A stretch of DNA of 26,285 bases from a bacterium. Lineage in GTDB: Bacteria; JACRDZ01; JAQUKH01. Below, piece by piece: positions 16,637 to 25,090 of the stretch (the stretch's first letter is position 1; each line of letters begins with the position of its first letter). A program made the position numbers and the translations under genes. The stretch lies in NCBI GenBank assembly GCA_028719205.1, contig JAQUKH010000034.1:1-26285 (forward strand), written 5' to 3'. Under the pieces are notes generated by a model, which saw nothing but the letters and a program-made list of their open reading frames with translations, was not told the DNA's origin and did no database searches.

Positions 16637-18991
16637 TCATTCGATCATCCTTATTTTCAACGCCTTCTGGATATCAAGGTTGAACAGGTATTTTAATCCG
16701 GGGATGATGCTTAAAGGCCCGAGGATCATCAGAGGGATTACGGCTTTCATAAAATCTGAAACATAAAAGAAATTTTCAATATCAAACCACGCGTTACTCA
16801 TAACATGATTAAGATATACTGAAACGCTAATAGCCAAAGGAATGGAAACGATCCCTCCCAATACCGTTAAAATAAGCGCCTCCGTAAAAACGCTGACAGA
16901 GATATGCCGGTTATCATAACCAATGGATTTTAATGTCGCGTATTCTCCCTCACGCTCCATAATTCCCATATTGGAGCTTGTAAAAATAAAAAGAATAGCG
17001 ACAAAAACGCTGACAGCTATCGCGACATTTACTATTCCTGTAATTTCTCTTATGAATTTAATAAAATCCGTAACAAGAGTTTCTCTTTTTGTGATCTTGC
17101 CGATAAAACCGAATTCATGGATCTTTTTCATCAGCGCGTCGGGAACAGGCTGAATAGAATCGATCATTATTCCGCTTGCCTCATCGGGAAACTCAAGTAT
17201 CTCCCTCGCCCGGTAAAAATCGATCACCGATTCTCTCTGGCTCACATCGGATTTAATGCCGCAGACTGTAAACGGATAAATTTTCTTGTGGACCTTCAGT
17301 TCTACCGCGTCTCCAACTTTTAATTTAAGTTTTCTGGCAAGGTCATTGTTAATAATTATCTCATCTTTTTTTTCCACGTTTCTTCCTTCAACTATCGGAA
17401 AAACCTGAACCTTCGACGGGAACACTATCGCGAATAATCCCGTCCCTTCAAAATTCCCGCCTTTACCCAGTTCCGCGTAATACCTGAAATACGGCTCAAT
17501 TTCTTTGATGCCTTCAATTTTTTTTATTTCCTCATAATCCTCAAAATAAACGGGATAAAGAAAGTCCACTACCATCGTCCATTTCTGGCGGTCAAACCGC
17601 TTTTTGATCGTTGTTTCAAGCGATGACATGCTGATCATATAGGAGACAGCGACCCCGATAGAAAGCCCTATGGAAAAAACAGAGGCTGTGGAAAGATATT
17701 TTTTTCTTAAAATATTCCTTATTCCTAATCGCAAACCTATGGAAAGCTTTGAAGTAGCAATAAAGATAAATTTAAAAAATGATCTGTTTAATGATGAGCT
17801 GTTTTTTATCACCGGATGCATAATATCGTGCGGGTTGAGTTTCAAAAGCCCCCATACTGGAATAAGCGAGGCTATTATGCTTGTTGAGAATCCGAATAAT
17901 ATTCCTTTAATGATACTCGAGATAAATATCCTGTTGAAAACAAATATCAGCCCGTGAGCGCTTCCATAAATGGAGGTAAAGGTATTTCTCATAATTATGG
18001 CGAAAGGGATCCCGAGAATGATCCCGAAGCATCCCAGGATGATACCTCCCAGAAAATAAGAAAAAATAATTTTTTTAGGATGATACCCGATAGCAAGAAC
18101 CGCTCCGATCTCTTTACGTTCATGGATTATCAATCTGCTGAAATTAATAAGCGCGATAATAAAAGATAATGAGCCGAGAACAATAACTATCGCCGGCACA
18201 TAAACTTTAAAAGCGAGCAGGTCCAGTTCAAGATATTTATAGGCAAAATGGTCTTTAAACGGAATAACCTTTTCAATATTTATTCCGCTAAGACGGGCTA
18301 AAATATTTTTTTCCATTTTCTTATGGTTAATGCCGGGTTTGAATTTAATAATAAGGTCATTAACCATAGTAAATCCCAGGCTCTCGCTTACTCGGGAAAG
18401 CGAGGTAAAAAGGACGCCGACCGACCCTTTTTCCGGCAGAAAATATTCAGGATTAGCCGTGATCGTAACGTATTCCGGGCCGACACCGAAGCCCACGATC
18501 TTATTTTCATATTCCTTCTCGCCGACCTTGACCTTCACGGTATCGCCCGGTTTAAAGCCGTAAAAATCCCTGAGGGTTTTCTCGGCAACAACTTCATTAA
18601 GGTCTTTGCCGTTAATTCCTCTTCCCTCCAGCAAATGTATCTTATCGATCGCCGGGTCATGCGTATCCAGAAAGACCATACGCGCGACGATCTTTTTATC
18701 ACCCGGCAGAGACATTATCCCCGGGAAGATCAGCCTTTTTTCCACTTTGTCTATACCCTGAATATCTGAAAGGTCCGGCAGGTTATGAATATCCTCAGGA
18801 ATAAATTGAATTTCGAGATCCGCGAAATTAAGGTCGCTGAATATCTTATCGCGGGTGTAATAAAGGCTGTTCAAAGCCATATCCACGCCGCTGTAGATCC
18901 CTATCCCGCAGGCGATAGTAAGGGCGATGCTCACGGCATGCAGTTTCATCTGCCAGAGATTACGAAAGATCTTGAGGTTGATTTTCTTCAT
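16637..18991 (-). CDS. Large FtsX-type ABC transporter permease (two FtsX modules, about 8 TM)
   Basis: 784 residues. TM1 (about 18-38) follows a short basic N-terminus (LKIFRNLWQMKLHA). A periplasmic domain of about 220 residues resembles MacB_PCD, then three TM helices (about 260-390) form the first FtsX module. A second copy starts with RLGIRNILRKKYLSTASVF (about 425), followed by a periplasmic domain of about 180 residues and three more TM helices (about 650-775) with an EREGEYATLKSIGYD coupling segment; the first module has the matching HERKEIGAVLAIGY. This is the type VII (MacB/LolCDE-like) design, which transmits force to the periplasm rather than moving solute through the membrane. 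The partner ATPase is two genes upstream. There is no HlyD-like adaptor nearby. Possible cargo: lipoprotein, lipid or peptide. GGAAAAC lies before the start. Confidence 0.9.
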   Translation of the reverse strand: MKKINLKIFRNLWQMKLHAVSIALTIACGIGIYSGVDMALNSLYYTRDKIFSDLNFADLEIQFIPEDIHNLPDLSDIQGIDKVEKRLIFPGIMSLPGDKKIVARMVFLDTHDPAIDKIHLLEGRGINGKDLNEVVAEKTLRDFYGFKPGDTVKVKVGEKEYENKIVGFGVGPEYVTITANPEYFLPEKGSVGVLFTSLSRVSESLGFTMVNDLIIKFKPGINHKKMEKNILARLSGINIEKVIPFKDHFAYKYLELDLLAFKVYVPAIVIVLGSLSFIIALINFSRLIIHERKEIGAVLAIGYHPKKIIFSYFLGGIILGCFGIILGIPFAIIMRNTFTSIYGSAHGLIFVFNRIFISSIIKGILFGFSTSIIASLIPVWGLLKLNPHDIMHPVIKNSSSLNRSFFKFIFIATSKLSIGLRLGIRNILRKKYLSTASVFSIGLSIGVAVSYMISMSSLETTIKKRFDRQKWTMVVDFLYPVYFEDYEEIKKIEGIKEIEPYFRYYAELGKGGNFEGTGLFAIVFPSKVQVFPIVEGRNVEKKDEIIINNDLARKLKLKVGDAVELKVHKKIYPFTVCGIKSDVSQRESVIDFYRAREILEFPDEASGIMIDSIQPVPDALMKKIHEFGFIGKITKRETLVTDFIKFIREITGIVNVAIAVSVFVAILFIFTSSNMGIMEREGEYATLKSIGYDNRHISVSVFTEALILTVLGGIVSIPLAISVSVYLNHVMSNAWFDIENFFYVSDFMKAVIPLMILGPLSIIPGLKYLFNLDIQKALKIRMIE

Positions 18992-19006
18992 GCGTTTTCC
19001 ATAAAA

Positions 19007-19564
19007 CTATTTAACAATTTCTATTTTAATATCACCCCGCTCTTTTATTTGAGATTCCAGTTTTTTGTGATCAATATTTTTGAGATATATCTTCAGGTCT
19101 TCCCACATTTTATTAAAACTAATTTTAGGCAATTCCTTTAAGGCTTCAGTGTACGGCCAATTTTGAACATACACTCTATATATTGCCACCGCTGTTCCGG
19201 TTCTGTCTAATCCGTGCTGGCAATGGACAAATACCGGCTGGTTATTCGGATCAGTTACAACTTTTAAAAAAGTTACGACATCTTTATCATTCAGTTCCCA
19301 GGGATTAATAGGAATATTAATATATTGAAAGCCTAAGCCCTTGATCATTTCAACATCAGAATAATTATCCCTTAAATTAATAATTGTTTTAACTCCAATT
19401 TCCTTAAGCGCTGCAAAGCCCTTCGCGTCAGGTTGAGCGCCCCGCAGAAGAGAGTCTGTAACCTGATAAACATTTGCTAAAGGATCTGTTTGTTCAACCG
19501 CGAAAACAGGAAAAGATAATAAATTTAAAACAATAAAAAGATTGATGATCTGCTTTTTAAACAT
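19007..19564 (-). CDS. Exported tyrosine/dual-specificity phosphatase-like protein
   Basis: 185 residues with a signal peptide (1-22, cleavage after VFA), so it should be periplasmic or lipid-proximal. The core matches small PTP-NADK/DSP-type phosphatases: VYQVTDSLLRGAQP, then IKTIINLR-like GVKTIINLRD, INPWELNDKDV, and the signature HCQHGLDRTG with nucleophile C115 and R121 (C-x5-R). D94 or D95 in the NDKD segment may serve as general acid. It is likely to hydrolyse phosphoesters; substrate may be protein, lipid phosphate or a small molecule. It lies between the ABC ATPase and the permease genes, 15 bases from the latter, with GGGAG before its start. An exported phosphatase inside a two-component ABC operon is unusual and may act on the transported cargo. 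Confidence 0.88.
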   Translation of the reverse strand: MFKKQIINLFIVLNLLSFPVFAVEQTDPLANVYQVTDSLLRGAQPDAKGFAALKEIGVKTIINLRDNYSDVEMIKGLGFQYINIPINPWELNDKDVVTFLKVVTDPNNQPVFVHCQHGLDRTGTAVAIYRVYVQNWPYTEALKELPKISFNKMWEDLKIYLKNIDHKKLESQIKERGDIKIEIVK

Positions 19565-19596
19565 GATTTCTCCCGGTATTGTTAGGAAATCCCGCT

Positions 19597-20277
19597 TTAT
19601 TTTTTCTCTGTAACTTTTCCATCCTCTATATGTACCACGCGGTCCGCGATCTCGCCGATTTTGGGATTATGCGTAACAATGATAAGCGTTGTGTTAAAAT
19701 TTTTATTCAGATCTTTTAGCGTGGATATTATTTTTTCTCCGGTGTGAATATCCAGGTTCCCGGTCGGCTCATCCGCAAGGATCAATTTAGGCTTTTTTGC
19801 GAGTGCCCGGGCAATCGCCACCCTCTGTTGTTCCCCGCCGGAAAGCTGAGAAGGAAACTTATTTTTCTTATCTGAGAGTCCGACTATGCCTAAATATTCC
19901 TTAGCGGCTGTTTTGATTTCATCCCGGCTCCACGGCAGGATCTCAAGGCCGGCTTCAATATTTTCTTCCGCGGTTAAGGTAGGCAGTAAATTATAGAACT
20001 GAAAAATAAACCCGACCTTATCTCTCCTGAAATAAGTCAATTCATCCCTGTCAAGTCTGGTCAACTCGGTTCCGTCTACTGTGATTTTTCCGGAGTTTGG
20101 AGAATCCAGCCCGCCGATAAGATTGAGGAGGGTAGTTTTCCCGCTTCCCGAAACTCCTAAAATAACTACTAACTCACCTTCATTCGCTGAAAAATTCGCG
20201 CCATTAATAACGTCCGACCTGACCTCATCAACAGAATAATATTTACTGATATTTTCGATCCGTATAATTTCTTTCAT
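19597..20277 (-). CDS. ABC transporter ATP-binding protein (LolD/MacB type)
   Basis: 226 residues, standard length. Walker [10 protein letters not shown] (41-49), Q-loop in FQFYNLLP, signature LSGGEQQR (145-152), Walker [13 protein letters not shown] (from 165) and switch histidine H203 (VTHN) are all intact. [13 protein letters not shown] and DEPTGNLD are typical of the MacB/LolD/FtsE class, which pairs with FtsX-type permeases such as the one two genes downstream. The start overlaps the stop of the MetE-like gene by 4 bases (ATGA), so translation is probably coupled. Confidence 0.95.
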   Translation of the reverse strand: MKEIIRIENISKYYSVDEVRSDVINGANFSANEGELVVILGVSGSGKTTLLNLIGGLDSPNSGKITVDGTELTRLDRDELTYFRRDKVGFIFQFYNLLPTLTAEENIEAGLEILPWSRDEIKTAAKEYLGIVGLSDKKNKFPSQLSGGEQQRVAIARALAKKPKLILADEPTGNLDIHTGEKIISTLKDLNKNFNTTLIIVTHNPKIGEIADRVVHIEDGKVTEKK

Positions 20278-21329
20278 AAATTCATTAACTCTTTTGTCTG
20301 TCCCAGCAGAGCGAACACATATTCCGCTTCTTTCTCGGTCTTTGAGCCTAATCCGCAGCTTGGCGTAAAAATCGTATTTTTAAGCAGCAGATCCTTATCA
20401 ATTCCCTGCGCTGTTAATATTTTTACGCATTCCTGGAATTTATTTTTCAGGTCATTTATTTTAACCTTAAGTTCCATCGCGTTCGTTGGAACGATCCCCC
20501 AGGCGATAATGCCTCCTTTTTTCAAGAATGTTTTTAGCTGATCAGGGTAAAGCGCGAACTTTTCCGCGTAATTCCAGGCATCAAAATTCACGATATCCAC
20601 TCCCGATTCAAACAGCATCGGCCAGTCCGTGTTGCCGCAGCAATGTATTCCTGTCAAAGCCTTCGATTTTACTTTTACAATATTAAAAGTCTCTTCAAGA
20701 AGGGAAATAACCCTGTCTTTTGTCAACGGGCAAAAAGCTGAACCGAAAGAAGAAAGATACGGCTCGTCAAAAAATATAATTATATCCTTATTGAATTTCT
20801 TTTTTAATAAATTTGCCTGCCACACAGCCTTCATCGCTAAAACCTTCGCGATAGCCTCAAGCATTGCTTCATCATATAATAAAGACTTATCAAAACTATC
20901 CACAGCGGAAAACGCGAAAGTAAACGGGCCTGTAACATGGCCTTTAACCATCAAGGCCTTATCTGAATCTTCTTTAGGTATTTTATCCAAAAAATAATAC
21001 AAACCGCTTGCCCGTTCCTTAGTTATCTTAAAATGCTCTATATCACCTTCAATGAATTTTTCATACATTTTAGTTAACGCTTCCTCTTTATCCTTTTTTG
21101 GATCAAGAATAAGCTTATCTTTCTTAGGATCATGGATAACAGCCGGCATCGCGTCCAGATACTGGAATATCATATCTTCTTTTTTGTCTTTTTTCGTAAG
21201 TTGCGGCCAGAACGGTATTTCCGGAATTGACGAAAATATCAGGTCAACCGCTTTTTTAGGTTCCGAATATGGCAGGCTCCCGATCCCTGTCGCCAATCCG
21301 CTTATAGAAATTTTCTTATCAGATTTCAT
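20274..21329 (-). CDS. MetE C-terminal-domain-like/UROD-superfamily protein (core methionine synthase-like)
   Basis: 351 residues, about the size of a MetE catalytic barrel alone. It opens with a TGIGSLPY motif, has FFDEP (about 186-190), a zinc-type HCC (H229, C231, with C230 between) in GIHCCGNTDW, and a second site TPSCGLGS (C325). The arrangement H-x-C plus a distant Cys matches the zinc and homocysteine site of cobalamin-independent methionine synthase. The N-terminal half of MetE, which holds polyglutamyl-folate, is missing, so it resembles the shorter core-MetE proteins of anaerobes and archaea that take methyl groups from a corrinoid protein. That donor is inferred, not seen. The Shine-Dalgarno is AAGGAG. 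It begins the ABC operon for no obvious reason. Confidence 0.83.
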   Translation of the reverse strand: MKSDKKISISGLATGIGSLPYSEPKKAVDLIFSSIPEIPFWPQLTKKDKKEDMIFQYLDAMPAVIHDPKKDKLILDPKKDKEEALTKMYEKFIEGDIEHFKITKERASGLYYFLDKIPKEDSDKALMVKGHVTGPFTFAFSAVDSFDKSLLYDEAMLEAIAKVLAMKAVWQANLLKKKFNKDIIIFFDEPYLSSFGSAFCPLTKDRVISLLEETFNIVKVKSKALTGIHCCGNTDWPMLFESGVDIVNFDAWNYAEKFALYPDQLKTFLKKGGIIAWGIVPTNAMELKVKINDLKNKFQECVKILTAQGIDKDLLLKNTIFTPSCGLGSKTEKEAEYVFALLGQTKELMNL

Positions 21330-21356
21330 TTTTCTCCTTGCTTGTTTTGTATAGAT

Positions 21357-21385
21357 ATTTTAGGAGTAAAAAACTAAATAGTCAA
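21357..21385 (-). promoter_or_regulatory. Promoter of the MetE-like/ABC operon
   Basis: On the minus strand TTGACT (21385-21380) and TAAAAT (21362-21357) are separated by 17 bases, each one base off consensus. The implied start is about 20 bases before the Shine-Dalgarno-bearing start at 21329. No comparably good promoter was found for the divergent plus-strand gene. Confidence 0.7.
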
Positions 21386-21439
21386 GAAAAATAGGCATAC
21401 AGTCGATATATATTTTGTCACTAAAATCCGGAGGAAACT

Positions 21440-22351
21440 ATGCCAGAAAAAAATAACGAATATCCTATAATAGAAATGAAGTTTACTTCAGAAGAGGATC
21501 TTATATATCTTGTTAAACAGAAATTAGGGCAGGTTGAGCCGGATATAAAGATTATTAAAGAAAAAAAACTGTCTTTTGAGGATGAGGAGAATTTTTATCT
21601 TCTGGCTCATGATCAAAATAAAAAATTTGTCCTTATAGCGGTAAAAATATATGAAGATGAAAATTGGCTTTACCGTATTGTCGACCACCTTGAATGGTTC
21701 CAGCATTATCTCCAAAGATCGCACGATACACTCCCTCAAAATGAACGAATAGCGCTTAATTTAAAAGACGCGAGAATAATTCTCATCGCCCCGTCTTTTT
21801 CAGATCCTTTAAAAAAATGTGTTCCCTACTTATCAATACCATTAAGCCTTTATGAGTATCGTTATCTAAAGGTCGGATATCAGCAGGGCCTGCTTTTAAA
21901 TCCAATAAAATGGAAAAGTATGCAGATAGAAAATGTGGTTGAATTAAATATTAATCCTCCGCTAAAACCGATCCTTGATAATTTTATCAATAAACTTTCA
22001 AAATTAGATACAAAAATAATCCTGAATTATGAAAAAAACCATATTGATCTGACCTTTAACGAGCAGTCCCTGGGGCAGATACGTTTCGCGAAGAAATTTT
22101 TCTGGATAGACACGGGGCTGGGATCATGGCAAAGTATTTGCGTGGAAAATGAAGCATCTTCTCATATTGCGTGGGAAAAAATAAAACTGATATACCTTCA
22201 TCTTGGCGGTGAAAATGAAGAGTTGTTAGAGGAAGATATGGAATCTTCCTCGGAATCCTGTTCACCGGTAAAAAATCCGAATGGGTTAACCCAGGAAGAA
22301 ATTATGGAACTCAGCAAAATAGATCAGGATGTAAGAAATATCCTGAATTAA
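21440..22351 (+). CDS. Soluble protein of unknown function; possible degenerate PD-(D/E)XK-like core
   Basis: 303 residues, no signal peptide or membrane segment. I do not recognise the family. Residues about 45-150 show a strand pattern (ENFYLLAHDQNKKFVLIAVK, then a WLYRIVDHLEWFQHYL helix, then ARIILIAPSF and LYEYRYL) that loosely resembles the NucS/DUF91-like restriction-fold core. The Lys of the E-x-K motif is present but the expected acid is Ala (IAVK), so nuclease activity is doubtful. The C-terminal 60 residues are acidic and Ser-rich (LLEEDMESSSESC), followed by a helical end (NGLTQEEIMELSKIDQ). It has a good Shine-Dalgarno (CGGAGG, 21429-21434). Its stop shares TTAA with the stop of the convergent glycosylase gene. 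It is transcribed alone. Confidence 0.8.
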   Translation: MPEKNNEYPIIEMKFTSEEDLIYLVKQKLGQVEPDIKIIKEKKLSFEDEENFYLLAHDQNKKFVLIAVKIYEDENWLYRIVDHLEWFQHYLQRSHDTLPQNERIALNLKDARIILIAPSFSDPLKKCVPYLSIPLSLYEYRYLKVGYQQGLLLNPIKWKSMQIENVVELNINPPLKPILDNFINKLSKLDTKIILNYEKNHIDLTFNEQSLGQIRFAKKFFWIDTGLGSWQSICVENEASSHIAWEKIKLIYLHLGGENEELLEEDMESSSESCSPVKNPNGLTQEEIMELSKIDQDVRNILN

Positions 22352-22989
22352 ATTTCCCTGATCGGGCATAGAGAACACTTTGGATCTTTATTCGAACAGA
22401 ATTCTTTTCCTGTTCTTACGATTAACGCGTGATATTCATTATATAATTTTAAATTCCCGGGCAGATTTTTTTCAATAAAGTGTTTCAATTCATCATAAGG
22501 CAGACCTTCTTCAATTAATTTATGCCTTGAAAAGATCCTGCGGGTATAAGCGTCAACAACAAACGATAATTTCCCGCCGGCATAAAGCATAATACTATCC
22601 GCGGTTTCCGGGCCGATCCCGGAAATATCAAGAAGAACATTACGTAAAGTTTTCCCTTCCTGATCTAACATTTTCCCAAGATCACCCTCGTATCCGGAAA
22701 AAAGGATATTCAGAAAATTATTCAGCCGTTTTGCTTTTAGATTGTAATATCCGCTTGATCTTATCAGTGAACCCAGTTTCTCCAATGGAAGGTCATATAG
22801 TTCACGCGGGGTCAGGACTTTATTATTTTTCAGATTTTGTATGGAAACCGAAACGTTTTTCCAGGCGGTATTTTGTGTTAGTATCGCACCGACAATTACT
22901 TCGAAAGGAGAATCCCCGGGCCACCAATGCTGAGGGCCAAAAGCGGAATACAATTTATCATAGATCAGTTTAATCTTTGGATTTTTCAT
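22348..22989 (-). CDS. HhH-GPD DNA glycosylase, endonuclease III/MagIII-like
   Basis: 213 residues. The N-terminus (WWPGDSPFEVIVGAILTQNTAWKNV) and helix-hairpin-helix (ISGIGPETADSI, about 122-134) define the endonuclease III superfamily. The catalytic Asp is D146 (VVDAYTRRIF). Where endonuclease III has its Schiff-base Lys in GxGxKTA, this protein has E128, as in 3-methyladenine glycosylases of the MagIII type, so a monofunctional glycosylase for alkylated or damaged bases is more likely. The C-terminus carries three of the four cluster cysteines (C198, C205, C208); the chain stops exactly where the fourth is expected (position 214). No Shine-Dalgarno precedes the start, which lies inside the SH3-like gene (20-base overlap), suggesting translational coupling. 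Confidence 0.9.
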   Translation of the reverse strand: MKNPKIKLIYDKLYSAFGPQHWWPGDSPFEVIVGAILTQNTAWKNVSVSIQNLKNNKVLTPRELYDLPLEKLGSLIRSSGYYNLKAKRLNNFLNILFSGYEGDLGKMLDQEGKTLRNVLLDISGIGPETADSIMLYAGGKLSFVVDAYTRRIFSRHKLIEEGLPYDELKHFIEKNLPGNLKLYNEYHALIVRTGKEFCSNKDPKCSLCPIREI

Positions 22990-23584
22990 TAACTGACGGA
23001 ATATTTACTTTTTCTGCTCCATTCGCGTTAACAATTACATAACCAAATTCCTCGCTATTTGATTTATCTCCCGCGCCAAAGATTTTTGCTGTTATCATTA
23101 CCCAATCTCCTGATAAGATTTTTTTCAGTTCCCTGTCCATTTTTTTATCAAAATACGCGAAAAATAATCCGTCTTTTCTGGCTACCAGATCCTTTGAACT
23201 TAAATTTCTTGCCAAAAGATACCATTTTATCCGTCCGTCATCGGCCGTCCCGATCTTGTCCAGATAGCAGATCCATTTAATATTTCTATCCTGATATCCT
23301 ATCGGCGCCTTATGAACTTCATCCCAGGTCAGATCTCCCTTATCCTCCAGAAAGATCTGATCAACCATAGTTTTTGGAACCCAAAAGGTGACCCTGGCCT
23401 GAACCCATGACCCTCTTTCATCTAATTGTTCAACGATAATATTATTAAAAAGCATGCCTGCCGCCGGGCCATCAGGATCAGTATAAATCTCTGTTGATTT
23501 ATCCTTTATTTTTAAATCAACCGCGAATATAGAAGTCACCTGACATAAAATTATCATACTAAATAAAATAAATACTTTTTTCAT
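22970..23584 (-). CDS. Exported protein with SH3-like N-terminal domain, function unknown
   Basis: 204 residues with a signal peptide (1-21, cleavage after IFA). Residues about 24-80 look like a bacterial SH3 domain: IYTDPDGPAAGMLFNNIIVEQ-like strands ending GSWVQARVTFWVP. The remainder is a beta-rich domain (IKWICYLDKIG, WYLLARNLSSKDL, SGDWVMITAKIFG) with no named match. Bacterial SH3 domains in the periplasm often bind cell wall or protein partners. AAGGGG lies 7 bases before the start. It overlaps the glycosylase gene by 20 bases, so the two are co-transcribed although their functions seem unrelated. Confidence 0.82.
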   Translation of the reverse strand: MKKVFILFSMIILCQVTSIFAVDLKIKDKSTEIYTDPDGPAAGMLFNNIIVEQLDERGSWVQARVTFWVPKTMVDQIFLEDKGDLTWDEVHKAPIGYQDRNIKWICYLDKIGTADDGRIKWYLLARNLSSKDLVARKDGLFFAYFDKKMDRELKKILSGDWVMITAKIFGAGDKSNSEEFGYVIVNANGAEKVNIPSVNEKSKD

Positions 23585-23653
23585 AATTATCCCCTTATTA
23601 AAATTTGTTATTTTTCAGGATTAGTGATAAAATATAAAAAGTTCTAAAAAAAT

Positions 23654-23682
23654 ATAATACCAAATTTTAATAAAAATAACAA
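23654..23682 (-). promoter_or_regulatory. Possible promoter of the SH3-like/glycosylase operon
   Basis: On the minus strand TTGTTA (23682-23677) and TATTAT (23659-23654) are 17 bases apart. A plus-strand TATAAT (23653-23658) overlaps it and might serve the TatD-radical SAM gene, but has no good -35. The 108-base gap is very AT-rich, so chance matches are likely. Confidence 0.35.
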
Positions 23683-23692
23683 TACCCAAATC

Positions 23693-25078
23693 ATGTTTAT
23701 AGATTCACACTGCCATTTAAGTTTTCCCCAATACGAACAGGACCGGACGGAATTGATCAATCGCCTTCAAAATGAAGGTATAGATTACGCGGTCGATATC
23801 GGCACGGAAGAAGATAATTGGGCTAATGTTCTTTCCTTGTCGCAGCAATATGATTTTATTTATTCGGCGCTTGGTGTCCATCCGCATGAGGCTCAAAAAA
23901 TTAATGACCAGACCTGGGAACGGCTTAAAAAACTTTCTAAGGATAAAAAAGTAATAGCTATCGGGGAAACAGGGCTGGATTTTTACCGCAATCTTTCTCC
24001 AAAAGAAATCCAAATAGCTGCGTTTCGGAAACACATCCAGATCGCGAAAGAAACCGGGAAACCTCTTATAATCCATATCCGGGACGCCTATCAGGATGCG
24101 ATTACCGTGATAAAAGAAGAAAAGGCTTATGAATGCGGCGGAGTGATACACTGCTTTTCCGGCACCTATGAATCAGCGAAGATCCTTATGGATGAGAATT
24201 TTTTCATATCATTCGCGGGACAGATCACCTTTCCTCCTGTCCGCCATGGCGGAAAAAATAATTATCCGGAGCTTATTAAAAAAATACCGATCGAAAAAAT
24301 ACTGATCGAGACCGACGCGCCGTATCTTTCGCCTGTTCCTAAAAGAGGGCAAAGAAATGAGCCGGCTTTTATTAAGTATACTGCGCAAAAAATAGCTGGA
24401 ATAAAAGGGCTTTCAGTTGAAGATATCGCCAGGATAACCAGCCTGAACGCCAAACAGGTTTTTTCTATAAGCGTTATTAAAAACGAAGGCCGGATCACTT
24501 ATCCGATCCGAAACTCTTTATACCTTAACTTAACAAACCGCTGTACCAGTGAATGCGCTTTTTGCGTCCGGTACAAAACAGATTTTGTTAAAGGGCATAA
24601 CCTGAGGCTTCATAAAGAACCTGAATTGGAAGAAATTTTAAATGAGTTAAAAGATGTGGAAAAATATAAAGAGGTGGTATTCTGCGGCTTTGGAGAACCT
24701 TTGATCCGCTTAGACCTGGTTAAAGAAATATGCAAAAATCTAAAAAAACGTAATATACCCGTCAGGATCGATACCAACGGGCACGGGAACCTGATCCACA
24801 AAAGAAATATCCTGCCTGAATTAAAGGGGCTGGTAGATTCGATCTCTATCAGTTTGAACGCGGAAAATGAGGAAAAATATTTTAAGATCTGCCATCCATC
24901 TTTCGGAAAAGAAACTTACGCGAAAGTAATAGAATTTATTAAAGAGGCAAAAAAATATATCCCGGAAGTAAATATAAGTGTGGTAGGTTTACCCGGAGTA
25001 GATATAGAAAAATGTAAAAGTATCGCTCTGGAATTAGGAGTAGGGTTCCGTCTGCGGGAATATGATGAGGTGGGATAA
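23693..25078 (+). CDS. TatD-family hydrolase fused to a radical SAM domain
   Basis: 461 residues. Residues 1 to about 262 are a complete TatD metal-dependent hydrolase: DSHCH (H6, H8), E92 in IGETGLDFYR, H128 (IHIRDA), H153 (IHCFSGT) and D208 (IETDAPYL). After a short linker (about 263-277) a radical SAM domain begins LYLNLTNRCTSECAFC with cluster cysteines C284, C288, C291 (CX3CX2C), followed by VVFCGFGEPLIR (the GGE-like segment), RIDTNGHGN and SISLNAENEEKY. It ends at about 200 residues with no extra cluster domain. TatD enzymes act as 3'-5' deoxyribonucleases or related hydrolases; the radical SAM part fits a TatD-associated family (I recall TIGR04038) of unknown reaction. No Shine-Dalgarno is obvious before the ATG at 23693. 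Confidence 0.93.
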   Translation: MFIDSHCHLSFPQYEQDRTELINRLQNEGIDYAVDIGTEEDNWANVLSLSQQYDFIYSALGVHPHEAQKINDQTWERLKKLSKDKKVIAIGETGLDFYRNLSPKEIQIAAFRKHIQIAKETGKPLIIHIRDAYQDAITVIKEEKAYECGGVIHCFSGTYESAKILMDENFFISFAGQITFPPVRHGGKNNYPELIKKIPIEKILIETDAPYLSPVPKRGQRNEPAFIKYTAQKIAGIKGLSVEDIARITSLNAKQVFSISVIKNEGRITYPIRNSLYLNLTNRCTSECAFCVRYKTDFVKGHNLRLHKEPELEEILNELKDVEKYKEVVFCGFGEPLIRLDLVKEICKNLKKRNIPVRIDTNGHGNLIHKRNILPELKGLVDSISISLNAENEEKYFKICHPSFGKETYAKVIEFIKEAKKYIPEVNISVVGLPGVDIEKCKSIALELGVGFRLREYDEVG

Positions 25079-25090
25079 ATATACGCAGTT

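Noticed and set aside
21085-21132. Repeated DPKKDK in the MetE-like protein as a recent duplication
   Set aside because: The two copies use different codons and are only six residues long, so recent duplication is not supported.
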